Assembly (NCBI GenBank): GCA_025963715.1
Contig: JAOQAG010000049.1
Coordinates: 62,001 to 126,000 of the forward strand
Reading direction: 5' to 3'
Origin: Bacteroidota bacterium
Lineage (GTDB): Bacteria > Bacteroidota > Bacteroidia > 2-12-FULL-35-15
DNA: 64,000 nt
Below, piece after piece: positions 8,400 through 17,952 of the stretch. Position numbers and translations under genes: made by a program. The notes under the pieces were generated by a model, which worked only from the letters and a program-made list of their open reading frames with translations, searched no databases and was not told the DNA's origin. Each line of letters starts with the position of its first letter. Positions within the stretch are counted from its first letter, which is position 1.

Positions 8400-9317
8400 A
8401 TGAGTCAAACGATCACTTTACAACAGTTCTATAACGATTACCTTCCGGAAGGTGCCGCCGAGCAATGTAATTTACTGCCGCAAATGGGGCATTTTAATGT
8501 GTTTAAGCGCGGTGCTATTTGTAAACGCCTGACGCAGATCCACCGTGGAGATTTTTATAAAATTGCGTTGGTGATCGGTACCGGGATCTTGCATTTGGAG
8601 GATCGCAAAATAGAAGTGACCGGACGTGCATTGGTATTCTACAATCCAAATACACCGCACATGTGGGAATCGGTTTCGGAAAAACAGGATGGTTATTTTT
8701 GTTTGTTCAATGCACATTTTATCGCACCTTCCTTAACAGATAATAATTTCAGGAATTCTCCTTTATACGATACCAATTTAAGTCCGGTGTATCACCTTTC
8801 CAGGGAACAGGCGGACGACCTGCTTTTTATTTATGAAAAAATGATGAAAGAAGTAGAGTCGCAGTATGTGCAGAAATACGAATTATTACATCATTACCTG
8901 CACCTGATCATTCATGAAGCGCACAAGATGCAGCCGCTTAATTCCACTTCTGAAAAACACGGAAATGCATCAGCGCGGATCTCCACTTTGTTTATTGAAA
9001 TGCTGGAGCGTCAGTTCCCGGTAGATTCTACGGAGCAATCGCTGAAACTGAAAACGCCGCATGATTTTGCAGAAAAATTATCGGTGCATGTAAATCACCT
9101 AAACCGCTCGGTAAAAGAGATCACCGGAAAAAGTACTTCTGAGATCATCTCCGCAAGGATTGCGAATGAGGCAAAAGCGCTCCTGAAACATACAGACAAT
9201 ACAGTGGCGGAAATTGCTTACAGTCTTGGATTTGAGCATCCTTCCAACTTTAATATCTTCTTCAAAAAACACACGCAGAAAACACCAAAAATGGTGCGGA
9301 CAAAAGCCCAATCTTAA
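8400..9317 (+). CDS. AraC family transcriptional regulator of the efflux operon
   Basis: A 305-residue regulator with an N-terminal cupin-like sensing domain (about residues 20-110, with HMWESV... and YFCLFNAHF) and a C-terminal AraC DNA-binding domain. The two helix-turn-helix segments are DFAEKLSVHVNHLNRSVKEI and the family signature AEIAYSLGFEHPSNFNIFFK near residues 270-290. It lies 128 bases before tolC in the same direction. A 19-bp motif before its own gene recurs before tolC, so it probably controls both. The inducer is unknown. Confidence 0.92.
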   Translation: MSQTITLQQFYNDYLPEGAAEQCNLLPQMGHFNVFKRGAICKRLTQIHRGDFYKIALVIGTGILHLEDRKIEVTGRALVFYNPNTPHMWESVSEKQDGYFCLFNAHFIAPSLTDNNFRNSPLYDTNLSPVYHLSREQADDLLFIYEKMMKEVESQYVQKYELLHHYLHLIIHEAHKMQPLNSTSEKHGNASARISTLFIEMLERQFPVDSTEQSLKLKTPHDFAEKLSVHVNHLNRSVKEITGKSTSEIISARIANEAKALLKHTDNTVAEIAYSLGFEHPSNFNIFFKKHTQKTPKMVRTKAQS

Positions 9318-9339
9318 AAAATTGTTAAAATCTGATTTT

Positions 9340-9379
9340 GTTTGATTTGCATAGCTAATGGTTTGAAATGAATAGTTTT
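9340..9379 (+). promoter_or_regulatory. Putative AraC operator before tolC (21-bp-spaced direct repeat)
   Basis: GTTTGATTTGCATAG (9340-9354) and GTTTGAAATGAATAG (9361-9375) are direct repeats with 21-bp periodicity, two helical turns, as is usual for AraC-type half sites. The second copy extends to the 19-bp match with the araC upstream motif. Confidence 0.5.
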
Positions 9380-9445
9380 TAATTCGTGCGATGTTCCCAC
9401 CTTTGCATCGTAAAATTTACACACCATTTATTCAAATTTCCCTTA

Positions 9446-10849
9446 ATGATCAATATTGTAAAACCGCTGTCTTCGATCCTTGGTTTTTATTTTCTCCTTT
9501 TGAATGCAAATTTTTCTACTGCGCAAACACTCACACTGAAAGATGCCGTTAATAAAGGGCTTGCCAACTACGGAACTATAAAAGCGAAAGAAAATTATGT
9601 AAAAGCTTCCAGTGCTTCGCTGCAACAAAGCAAGCTTGATTATATCCCCAATGTGGTATTATCTGCACAACAGGATTATGGAACGATCAACGGGCAGAAC
9701 GGCGCTTTGTATGGTTTTGGCGGATTTAGCGCCGCTTCTTCGGGTGCAGCATTGCCGGAACAAAACTGGAATGCAGCCTTTGGCGCTTTATATTTGGCAA
9801 ACATCAACTGGGATTTTTTCACATTCGGGCGTACCCGCGAACGGATAAAAATTGTAGAAAAAGCAGTGGAGCGCGATCAGGATGATCTGGCGCAGGAACA
9901 ATTCCAGGACCAGGTCCGCATCGCAGCAGCGTATTTAAATTTACTGGCTGCACAACGCATTACGCACTCGCAGGAAAAAAATTTAGAGCGTGCATTGGTA
10001 TTTAAAACAAATACAGTAACGCGCGCAAAAAACGGTTTGATCGCCGGTGTGGATTCATCACTGGCAAATGCGGAAGTGTCTAACGCACGCATTGCATTAA
10101 CACGGGCGAAAGACCAGGAGCAGGAACAAGCCAGCAAACTGGCGGTATTGATGGGTGTTCCATACGGAGAATTTGTACTGGATACAACATTTGTAAGCAG
10201 GATCCCGAAAGCTATTTTAGAGGCTACTTCCATTAAAGAAAAATCGAATCCACTGTTAACGTATTACCAAAGCCGGATCGACATCAGCAACGAACAATTG
10301 AAATTTTACAAGCGTGCGTATTACCCGACGCTTTCGATGGCAGCGGTTTTTCAGCAGCGTGCATCCGGTTTTCAGTCGGGTTACACACAGGATCAAACGT
10401 TGTTCAGCACCGATTATGGAACAGGAATTTCGCCTACACGCGGTAATTATTTAATTGGCCTGGGTTTGAACTGGAACCTTACCACCATCGCGCGGAACAG
10501 CGCCCAGGTGAAATCACAGCGCTTTATTACAGATGCGTTGCAGAATGAATACGATCTGGTAAATCAACAAATAAAAGCACAATTGGATCTGGCAGATGCA
10601 AAAATTAAAAATGCGCTGGACAATTATAATGAAGCACCCATACAGGTGAAAGCCGCTACAGATGCGTATCAGCAAAAAACAATGTTGTATAAGAACGGGT
10701 TGACGACCATCACGGAAGTAACGCAAACATTGTATGCATTGAACCGCGCGGAAACCGACAGGGATATTGCTTACACCAATGTATGGCAGGCATTGCTGCT
10801 GAAAGTTGCAGCAGCAGGAGAGCTCACGCCTTTTATGAGTGAATTTTAA
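9446..10849 (+). CDS. TolC-family outer membrane efflux protein
   Basis: A 467-residue outer-membrane channel of the TolC/OEP family. It begins with a signal peptide (hydrophobic SSILGFYFLLLNANFSTAQ) and has the two repeated alpha-helical OEP domains, rich in Gln, Ala, Asn and Leu heptads. The ATG at 9446 is chosen because it starts the signal peptide; a GTG at 9386 would add 20 unlikely residues. It is the first gene of a three-gene tripartite efflux operon, followed by the RND permease after 67 bases and the adaptor. Confidence 0.93.
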   Translation: MINIVKPLSSILGFYFLLLNANFSTAQTLTLKDAVNKGLANYGTIKAKENYVKASSASLQQSKLDYIPNVVLSAQQDYGTINGQNGALYGFGGFSAASSGAALPEQNWNAAFGALYLANINWDFFTFGRTRERIKIVEKAVERDQDDLAQEQFQDQVRIAAAYLNLLAAQRITHSQEKNLERALVFKTNTVTRAKNGLIAGVDSSLANAEVSNARIALTRAKDQEQEQASKLAVLMGVPYGEFVLDTTFVSRIPKAILEATSIKEKSNPLLTYYQSRIDISNEQLKFYKRAYYPTLSMAAVFQQRASGFQSGYTQDQTLFSTDYGTGISPTRGNYLIGLGLNWNLTTIARNSAQVKSQRFITDALQNEYDLVNQQIKAQLDLADAKIKNALDNYNEAPIQVKAATDAYQQKTMLYKNGLTTITEVTQTLYALNRAETDRDIAYTNVWQALLLKVAAAGELTPFMSEF

Positions 10850-10916
10850 ACCGAATAATTAATGGATGTGATCGCGTTTGCAATCCATTCTCCATTTTAA
10901 TTTTTTAATACATCAA

Positions 10917-13900
10917 ATGAATTTAATACGCCTCGCACTTCGCAAACCCATTTCGATATTGGTACTGGTTGCCGGATTATTCTTTTTTGGAATTTCCGCC
11001 ATGCGCGATATCAAAGTGGATATTTTACCGAAAATGAATTTACCCGTGATCTACATTGCCCATCCTTTCGGCGGTTACACGCCAAACCAGATGGAAACGT
11101 ATTTTGGGAAACAATATGTAAATATTTTATTGTTTGCCAACGGTGTAAAAAGCATTGAAACAAAAAATATACAGGGCTTAACGCTGATGAAGCTGACGTA
11201 CTATGAAGGGACGAACATGGCGCAGGCGGCATCCGAACTCAGCGCTTTATCCAACCGGATCCAGGCGGCATTTCCTCCGGGTTCCAATCCGCCTTTTATT
11301 ATCCGGTTTGATGCATCCTCATTGCCGGTAGGGCAGTTGGTGTTAAGCAGTCCGATCCGTTCCAACAATGAATTGCAGGATCTTGCAAATGTATACGTCC
11401 GCGCTTCATTTACGTCGATCCCCGGATTGCTTGCACCGGCGCCTTTTGGCGGTAACGTAAGAACAGTTGAAATAAATGTGGATCCGGAATTATTGCGCTC
11501 ACATGGCATGACGCCCGACCAGGTAGTGGATGCGATCCGTTTGAACAACCAAACTGCGCCTTCCGGAAACGTGCGCATTGGCAACCAAAATTACATTACG
11601 CCTACAAATAACACGATCAAAGAAATTAAAGATTTTGAAAACATTCCTTTATTTAAAGGCGGTGCGCAAAATTTGTACCTGCGCGATGTAGCGGTGGTAA
11701 AGGATGGTGCCGATGTGGCTGCAGGTTATGCGCTGGTAAACGGCAGACGGTCGGTATACATTAGTATTGCAAAATCGGCGGATGCTTCCACCTGGGAAGT
11801 GGTAAATAATTTGAAAGCAAGCTTGCCTAAAATTCAAAGCACCCTTCCGGAGGATGTAACGCTGTCGTATGAATTTGATCAGAGTGTTTACGTAATTAAC
11901 GCCGTGAAAAGTCTGGTAAGTGAAGGCGTGATCGGTGCGGTATTAACAGGTTTGATGGTACTGTTGTTTTTGGGCGACAGAAGAGCGGCGCTGATTGTGA
12001 TCATCACGATCCCAACGTCGATCATCTCCGGCGTGTTGTTTTTAAAGTTGTTCGGACAAACAATCAACATCATGTCGCTCAGCGGATTGGCTTTAGCGAT
12101 TGGGATTTTAGTGGATGAGAGTACAGTTACGATCGAAAATATTCACCAGCATCTCGACATGGGAAAACCAAAAGCGCTTGCAATTTGGGATGCCTGTAAA
12201 GAAATTGCCTTCCCGAAATTACTCATCCTGTTTTGTATCCTCGCGGTATTTGCTCCCGCATTTACAATGGTGGGAATTCCCGGCGCTTTGTTTTTACCAT
12301 TAGCAATGGCGATCGGTTTTTCGATGGTGTTCTCCTTTTTATTATCACAAACATTTGTTCCGGTGCTGGCCAACTGGATGATGAAAGAACACAAAAAAGA
12401 ACACGCACCGAATACGCCGGATGCATTTGAAGCAGCGGATAATACCATTGATCAGAAAAAAATAACTGCCGACAGGGCAGACATGGATAATAATGGAAAG
12501 ATCGGAAAGTTTGAAAAATTCCGCTTACGTTTTTTACGGTTGATCGATCGGATGATGCCAAAACGAAAAGCGATCGGGATCATTTATTTATTGGTTATTT
12601 CCGGAGCAGCTATTTTAATATTGAATAATATTGGGCGTGATGTATTGCCAAAAGTAAATTCCAGCCAGTTTCAATTGCGCTTGCGTGCGCCGGACGGAAC
12701 ACGTGTGGAACGCACGGAAGAAAAATCCATTACTGTTTTACACGAGCTGGAAAAAATGGTGGGGAAAGAACACATTTCTATTACATCGGTTTACGTAGGA
12801 CAACATCCTTCTTTATTTTCTGTGAACCCAATCTATTTATTTATGGCCGGTCCGCACGAAGCAGTGTTCCAGGTAGCTTTCAAGGATTATCATCCGGATA
12901 TGGATGAGTTCAAAGATAAATTCCGCAAGCGCATCAACCAGGTATTGCCGGATGTAAAATTATCGTTCGAGCCGATCGAGCTGATCGATAAAGTATTGAG
13001 TCAGGGCTCGCCAACGCCCATAGAAGTGAGGATTGCAGGTAAAAGCAAAAAAGTAAATGAAGAATATGCAACTAAAATTGTTGCGAAATTAAAACAGATC
13101 AGCTACCTGCGCGATGTGCAAATTGCACAACCGATCAAATATCCATCCATGAACATTAATATTGATAGAGTGCGTGCGGCGCAGCTGGGTGTGGACATGA
13201 ACGATATTTCGCGCTCGCTGATCGCATCCACATCCTCCTCCCGTTACACAGAAAAAAATATCTGGATCGATGAAAAAGCCGGACTTTCGTACAACGTGCA
13301 GGTACAAGTGCCGTTAAATCAAATGCAAAGCGAAAGCGACATCAATGAAATTCCGTTATTAAAAAATGCGATTCGCCCCGTATTGGGCGATGTGGCAACG
13401 ATCACGCCGGATACAACGTATGGCGAAAATGATGACCTGGGTGCTATGCCGTATTTATCGGTAACGGCGAACATCAGCGATAAAGATTTGGGGACGGCAT
13501 CCAAAGATGTGGAAAGTGTAATCGCATCCTTAGGTAAATTGCCGCGCGGTTTGTTCATCGAACCAATTGGTTTGAGCAAAGTTTTATCGGAAACATTAAG
13601 CAGTTTGCAATCCGGATTATTGGTAGCTATTGTGGTGATCTTCCTGATGCTGGCAGCTAATTTCCAATCGTTCCGCGTTTCTCTTATTGTATTGGCAACC
13701 GTTCCGGCGGTAGTGCTCGGTGCTTTACTGTTTTTAACGTTTACCGGATCAACATTAAATTTACAATCCTACATGGGAATCATTATGTCGGTGGGCGTTT
13801 CCATTGCCAACGCGGTGCTGCTCATTACCAATGCGGAGCAGCTGCGGAAAAAATCGGGTGATGCCGTTGCTGCTGCAAAAGAAGCAATTGCTTTGCGTTT

Positions 13901-14165
13901 GCGCCCGATCATTATGACCAGCGTGGCAATGATCGCGGGAATGCTTCCGATGGCAATTGGTGAAGGAGAAGGCGGCGACCAGGTTTCGCCATTAGGCAGG
14001 GCAGTGATCGGCGGATTGTTATTTTCCACTTTTGCCGTACTGGTGATTTTACCGCTGATCTTTGCGTGGGTGCAGGGCAAAACATCCACCCAGTCATTAT
14101 CGCTTGATCCAACAGACTTAGAAAGTAAACATTATATATTAACACATGAAAATGAAAACGAATAA
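10917..14165 (+). CDS. RND efflux permease with an EF-hand-like loop
   Basis: A 1082-residue inner-membrane RND pump. TM1 is near the N terminus (ISILVLVAGLFFFGISA), two large periplasmic domains follow, and the TM4 proton-relay motif reads GILVDESTVTIENI. The loop between TM6 and TM7 contains DMDNNGKIGKFE (residues 522-533), an exact EF-hand calcium-loop pattern (Asp1, Asp3, Asn5, Gly6, Ile8, Glu12); this is unusual for RND proteins. The ATG at 10917 starts the family-typical MNLIRLALRKP; a TTG 39 bases earlier is rejected. The last 20 bases overlap the adaptor gene, showing translational coupling. Substrate not predictable; closer to the CzcA/HAE-like group. Confidence 0.94.
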   Translation: MNLIRLALRKPISILVLVAGLFFFGISAMRDIKVDILPKMNLPVIYIAHPFGGYTPNQMETYFGKQYVNILLFANGVKSIETKNIQGLTLMKLTYYEGTNMAQAASELSALSNRIQAAFPPGSNPPFIIRFDASSLPVGQLVLSSPIRSNNELQDLANVYVRASFTSIPGLLAPAPFGGNVRTVEINVDPELLRSHGMTPDQVVDAIRLNNQTAPSGNVRIGNQNYITPTNNTIKEIKDFENIPLFKGGAQNLYLRDVAVVKDGADVAAGYALVNGRRSVYISIAKSADASTWEVVNNLKASLPKIQSTLPEDVTLSYEFDQSVYVINAVKSLVSEGVIGAVLTGLMVLLFLGDRRAALIVIITIPTSIISGVLFLKLFGQTINIMSLSGLALAIGILVDESTVTIENIHQHLDMGKPKALAIWDACKEIAFPKLLILFCILAVFAPAFTMVGIPGALFLPLAMAIGFSMVFSFLLSQTFVPVLANWMMKEHKKEHAPNTPDAFEAADNTIDQKKITADRADMDNNGKIGKFEKFRLRFLRLIDRMMPKRKAIGIIYLLVISGAAILILNNIGRDVLPKVNSSQFQLRLRAPDGTRVERTEEKSITVLHELEKMVGKEHISITSVYVGQHPSLFSVNPIYLFMAGPHEAVFQVAFKDYHPDMDEFKDKFRKRINQVLPDVKLSFEPIELIDKVLSQGSPTPIEVRIAGKSKKVNEEYATKIVAKLKQISYLRDVQIAQPIKYPSMNINIDRVRAAQLGVDMNDISRSLIASTSSSRYTEKNIWIDEKAGLSYNVQVQVPLNQMQSESDINEIPLLKNAIRPVLGDVATITPDTTYGENDDLGAMPYLSVTANISDKDLGTASKDVESVIASLGKLPRGLFIEPIGLSKVLSETLSSLQSGLLVAIVVIFLMLAANFQSFRVSLIVLATVPAVVLGALLFLTFTGSTLNLQSYMGIIMSVGVSIANAVLLITNAEQLRKKSGDAVAAAKEAIALRLRPIIMTSVAMIAGMLPMAIGEGEGGDQVSPLGRAVIGGLLFSTFAVLVILPLIFAWVQGKTSTQSLSLDPTDLESKHYILTHENENE

Positions 14166-15252
14166 ATATTTTTTAATTGCATTGCCCGGATTTTTTATCG
14201 CTACGGTTTTGAGCAGCTGCAGCACGTCCGAATCAAAGGAAGTAAACGCAGATGAAAACAAACCGGCATCAACACAAACATTTTTGCTGCACAAGGATAA
14301 ATTTTCCACCACGCTGCAATTGCCTGGTGAGCTGATCGCTTTTCAGCAAGTAGACCTGTATGCGAAAGTAACCGGTTTTGTAAAAGATCTGAAAGCGGAT
14401 ATTGGTTCGGAAGTAACGGAAGGACAATTGCTGATCACACTGGAAGCGCCGGAAGTAGCATCGCAGCTGAATGCAGCAGAATCGCGGTTAAAATCGCAGG
14501 AAGCAATTTATACCGCCAGCAATGCCAATTACAACCGTTTGCTGGAAACAAGCAAAACGCCGGGAACTGTTTCGCAGAATGATCTGGACCAGGCGATCGC
14601 GAAAAAAAATTCGGATGCGGCTAATCTTGAAGCAGCAAAAGCAGCGTATAAAGAAGTAAGTGTAACGCAGGGTTATCTGGAGATCCGCGCACCGTTCAGC
14701 GGAATTATTACTTCCCGGAATGTGAATGTGGGAGCGTATGTTGGGCCTGCAGGAAAAGGATCGGAGTTTCCATTGTTTACTTTGCAGGAACAAAAACAAT
14801 TGCGCCTGGCGGTTTCTATTCCGGAAGCATACACCGGTTATTTGAAAAGTGAAGAGGCGGTAAAATTTAAAGTGCGGTCTTTTCCGGGAGAAACGTTCAA
14901 TGCAAATATAAAACGGATGGCCGGAGCGCTAGATTTGAAGCTGCGTTCGGAGCGTGTGGAAATGGATGTGCTGAATGAAAATAAAAAATTATTACCGGGC
15001 ATGATCGCGGAAGTGAGCATAACACTTGCCGGTAACGACAGTACTTTTGTGGTTCCGAAAACTGCATTGGTGAGCTCGAATGAAGGTTTATATGTAATAA
15101 AAATAACGGATAATAAAACGCAACGTGTGATGGTAAAAAAAGGACGCGAGATGAACGACCAGGTAGAAGTTTTCGGTGACCTGAAATTGAATGAGCAGCT
15201 GATTACCAAAGCCACGGAAGAGATCCGCGATGGCAGTGTAATTAACAAATAA
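14146..15252 (+). CDS. RND efflux periplasmic adaptor (membrane fusion) lipoprotein
   Basis: A 368-residue adaptor linking the RND pump to TolC. A lipobox VLSSC places the lipid-modified Cys at residue 25, so it is anchored in a membrane. It then shows the barrel-sandwich lipoyl half (LYAKVTGFVKDLKADIGSEV), a coiled-coil hairpin with Ala/Asn repeats, the second lipoyl half (YLEIRAPFSGIITSRNVNVG), and the C-terminal beta-barrel domains. It starts inside the RND gene. The order TolC-RND-adaptor differs from the second efflux operon at 44502. Confidence 0.93.
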   Translation: MKMKTNKYFLIALPGFFIATVLSSCSTSESKEVNADENKPASTQTFLLHKDKFSTTLQLPGELIAFQQVDLYAKVTGFVKDLKADIGSEVTEGQLLITLEAPEVASQLNAAESRLKSQEAIYTASNANYNRLLETSKTPGTVSQNDLDQAIAKKNSDAANLEAAKAAYKEVSVTQGYLEIRAPFSGIITSRNVNVGAYVGPAGKGSEFPLFTLQEQKQLRLAVSIPEAYTGYLKSEEAVKFKVRSFPGETFNANIKRMAGALDLKLRSERVEMDVLNENKKLLPGMIAEVSITLAGNDSTFVVPKTALVSSNEGLYVIKITDNKTQRVMVKKGREMNDQVEVFGDLKLNEQLITKATEEIRDGSVINK

Positions 15253-15253
15253 T

Positions 15254-15428
15254 GGTTACATTGTAATAAAATTTTGTTTTTACGATACTCATAAACAATA
15301 CTGTCATCCCGCAATGTTGCGGGATCTCATAAATGTTTGCAGTACTTAATTAACCGATCCCGCAACGCGTGCGGGATGACAGTTCTGGAGAGTATTTCTG
15401 TTTCTATAGCAACATTGTTTTACACCAT
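15254..15428. repeat. Family A element, about 175 bp
   Basis: Contains CTGTCATCCCGCAATGTTGCG... and the matching CGGGATGACAG arm, linked by an ATCTCATAAATGTTTGCAGTA spacer. Outer flanks match those of the copies at 23169 and 24552. It lies between the adaptor stop and the DinB gene, so it also forms the leader of the latter. Confidence 0.65.
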
Positions 15429-15456
15429 ACCTAAATAATTAAACTAACAAAAAGAA

Positions 15457-15942
15457 ATGGAAAACCAACAAAAAGTATTTGTTCACATGGCAATGAATGC
15501 CTGGAACAGTCATGTAAAAAGAGCGGATGGATTATTCAGTACGCTTACAGATGCGCAATTGATGGAAGAAGTAGCGCCGGGGAAAAATCGCGGTGTGTAC
15601 CTTGTCGGACATCTTGCTGCGGTGCACGATCGTATGTTTTCACTTTTAGGAATTGGCGAGCGTCAGTATGAAAGAATGGATGATGCATTTATTTCCAACC
15701 CGGATAAAAAAGGTATTGAATTGATGCCTGTCACGGAAGTAAGAAAAGCATGGGAAAGCACCAATCAAAAATTAGCAGATGCGTTCACTAAAATGCAGCC
15801 GGAAGAATGGTTTATGAAACATACACAAATGACAGATGAAGATCTTGCAAAAGAACCGCATCGCAATCGTTTAAGTGTTTTGATCAGTCGTACCGACCAT
15901 TTAGCGTATCATTTAGGGCAAGTGGCTTTGATAAAAAAGTAA
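15457..15942 (+). CDS. DinB family protein
   Basis: A 161-residue four-helix DinB/YfiT-like protein, cytoplasmic. Candidate metal-binding His residues are in GHLAAVHDRM (about 52 and 57) and near the C terminus in DHLAYHLGQVAL, which is the usual three-His arrangement. Family members include thiol transferases and stress-linked proteins; the reaction is unknown here. A second DinB gene lies at 20814 but is not closely similar. Its upstream region is a family A repeat. Confidence 0.88.
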   Translation: MENQQKVFVHMAMNAWNSHVKRADGLFSTLTDAQLMEEVAPGKNRGVYLVGHLAAVHDRMFSLLGIGERQYERMDDAFISNPDKKGIELMPVTEVRKAWESTNQKLADAFTKMQPEEWFMKHTQMTDEDLAKEPHRNRLSVLISRTDHLAYHLGQVALIKK

Positions 15943-15981
15943 TAATTAGCAATTAAATGTTTTGGTTTGTTTACGTTTGGG

Positions 15982-16016
15982 TCCCTCCGGTTATTGTTTG
16001 CCGGGGGGATTTTTTT
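15982..16016 (+). terminator. Rho-independent terminator after dinB
   Basis: Stem TCCCTCCGG (15982-15990) pairs with CCGGGGGGA (16001-16009) and is followed by TTTTTTT. It may act also for the convergent sigma gene, though A runs on its other side are short. Confidence 0.65.
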
Positions 16017-16169
16017 AGTTCATTGGTTCAATCGTTTATCGGTTCATTAGTGTGTTGTGTGTGAGTTACCCGTGATGTGTAAATCCCCAACTGCGAACTC
16101 TGCACTTCCTCCGCGTTCTTTGCGGTTAAACATACACAGCACAGGAAACACCACCAATAAACAAGTGAA

Positions 16170-17447
16170 CTATTGAACCAATGAACTAATTTTATTCTGC
16201 AACAACCGTTGTTCCGTTTTCGATTGCGTTAACGCAGCAGCTTTTTCAAAATGTTTTTTTGCTATTGCCGGATCATTTAATTTCAGATAAATTTCGCCAA
16301 GCAAGCTATAATACAAATAATACGATTCCAGTTTATTTTTATTTTCAATAGCTTCCAATTCCTTCAAAGCAACTGCTGCACCCTGCAACTGAAAAACAAT
16401 AATAATCCTGTTTAATTCCGTTACGGGTGTGGATGCAATCCTGCACAGCCATTGATAATAAGACAATATTTTGTGCCAGTTGGTTTTTTCAAAACTTGGT
16501 GCAATGCAATGCTCAAAGGCAATGCCTGCCTGCAGGTGATACGTGCTGATCGCGTTGCCGAATGCCGCTTTGTCCATAAAATTACTTCCCTCCGTGATCA
16601 GCGCGCGGTTCCACTTATTGCGGTCCTGCATTGGGAGTAAAATAATTTCTCCTTCGTCGTTTAGGCGGCTTTCACTGCGGGATGCATGAAAACACATCAG
16701 CGCCATCAATGCAAATACTTCCGGTAATTGTGTGTGCTCATTATCGGCTAATAGTTTGCAAAGGATCACCGATTCTTCGATCACATCTTTCCGGATCAGC
16801 TCTTCCGAATTAGTGGAATTGTAACCTTCGTTAAAAATCAGGTAGATCGAATTCAGCACCGCGTTCGTTCGCTTTTTTATTTCATCCACATTCGGGATCG
16901 TCAGTTGGATCTTATTTTCCCGAAAAAATTCTTTGGTACGGTATAAACGTTTCGAAACAGTATCCTCCGAAGTCAGGAATGCTTTTGCAATTTCCGCCGT
17001 GCTGAATCCGCAAAGCGTTTTTAAAATAAGTGTGATCTGGTTTTCTTCCGAAAGCTCCGGATGGCAGCAGGCAAACATCATCCGCAACTGATCGTCTTTG
17101 ATCAGGTTTTCTTCAAACAGTTGATTTACGGTAGTTTCTACGGTGTAACCCGATTGCAGTAAAGGTTGTGTGATTTCATCACCGAACAGCACATTGCTTT
17201 TTTGCTTTTTGATCAGGTTGAGCGCCTTATTTTTGGCAACAATGAACAACCATGCTTCGGCATCTTTGGGTATGCCTTTTAATTTCCATTGTTCGAGAGC
17301 GGTCAGCAGCGTGTCCTGCACCACATCTTCGGCCAGCGCAATGTTATGCGATCCGAAGATCCGCGTAAGAACAGCCACCATCTTTCCCGCCTGGTGACGG
17401 AAAAGATGGCTGACTGTATTTTCTATTTCAGGGTTTTGATCCGGCAT
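16170..17447 (-). CDS. ECF sigma factor with C-terminal TPR-like extension (ECF42/SigI type)
   Basis: A 425-residue sigma factor, far longer than a plain ECF. Sigma region 2 is at about residues 20-80 (ALAEDVVQDTLLTALEQW), region 4 at about 120-170 (GFSTAEIAKAFLTSEDTVSKRLYRTKE split across), then a roughly 230-residue helical DUF6596/TPR-like extension. This layout defines the ECF42-type group, which is genetically linked to DGPF/YCII proteins, and such a gene sits two genes upstream (17953) in the same direction. Only 18 bases separate it from the VOC gene. A repeated block upstream of VOC and YCII may be its target promoter. Confidence 0.92.
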   Translation of the reverse strand: MPDQNPEIENTVSHLFRHQAGKMVAVLTRIFGSHNIALAEDVVQDTLLTALEQWKLKGIPKDAEAWLFIVAKNKALNLIKKQKSNVLFGDEITQPLLQSGYTVETTVNQLFEENLIKDDQLRMMFACCHPELSEENQITLILKTLCGFSTAEIAKAFLTSEDTVSKRLYRTKEFFRENKIQLTIPNVDEIKKRTNAVLNSIYLIFNEGYNSTNSEELIRKDVIEESVILCKLLADNEHTQLPEVFALMALMCFHASRSESRLNDEGEIILLPMQDRNKWNRALITEGSNFMDKAAFGNAISTYHLQAGIAFEHCIAPSFEKTNWHKILSYYQWLCRIASTPVTELNRIIIVFQLQGAAVALKELEAIENKNKLESYYLYYSLLGEIYLKLNDPAIAKKHFEKAAALTQSKTEQRLLQNKISSLVQ

Positions 17448-17465
17448 TTGATAATGCCAAATTAC

Positions 17466-17846
17466 TTATTTATTGGAATGCATCCCCACTTTGTTCCCTT
17501 CACTGTCAATAAAAAATCCCATGTAACCGGTTTCGTCATTGATGTGCATTTTCGGCATGGCTACTTTTCCGCCAGCTTTTTCTACGTTACCCAATGCAAC
17601 GGATAGATCCGGATTTGCGTTCAGATAGATCACAGCACCTTCTACACTTGGTTTGTGCATGTTGCTTTGTACAAGTGCGCCACCTACTTTGCTGCTCATA
17701 TCTGCAGGGAAAAATGCCATGTGCATGCCCATCATTTCCTGTACTTCCATTTTAATTCCGAATACTTCTTCGTAGAATTTTTTTGCTCTGTTAATGTCGC
17801 TTACTGCGATCTCAAACCAGTTTAATGCGTTTACTTTGTCGTTCAT
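17466..17846 (-). CDS. VOC family (glyoxalase-like) protein
   Basis: A 126-residue vicinal oxygen chelate fold protein with two beta-alpha-beta-beta-beta modules: WFEIAVSDINRAKKFYEEVFG at the start and GYMGFFIDSEGNKVGMHS at the end. Possible metal ligands are Glu and His residues in these modules. Function may be in glyoxalase-type or antibiotic-binding chemistry; not assignable. It is between the YCII gene and the sigma gene, with which it likely shares a transcript. Confidence 0.9.
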   Translation of the reverse strand: MNDKVNALNWFEIAVSDINRAKKFYEEVFGIKMEVQEMMGMHMAFFPADMSSKVGGALVQSNMHKPSVEGAVIYLNANPDLSVALGNVEKAGGKVAMPKMHINDETGYMGFFIDSEGNKVGMHSNK

Positions 17847-17895
17847 GATGTTTTTGTTTTAGAATTTGTTTAACAATTTATTTTAAGGTTCTTTT

Positions 17896-17929
17896 ACTAA
17901 AGACAATCGGGTTTCCCGGATTTGGACAA
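17896..17929 (-). promoter_or_regulatory. 34-bp block before VOC gene, copy 1 of a putative ECF promoter
   Basis: Read on the minus strand it begins TTGTCCAAATCCGGGAAA and continues to GATTGTCTTTAGT. It matches 18334-18367 at 32 of 34 positions. Its position 50 bases before the VOC ATG and the second copy 25 bases before YCII suggest a shared promoter, perhaps read by the neighbouring ECF sigma factor. Confidence 0.55.
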
Positions 17930-17952
17930 TTTTTTTAAATTTATTTTAAAAA

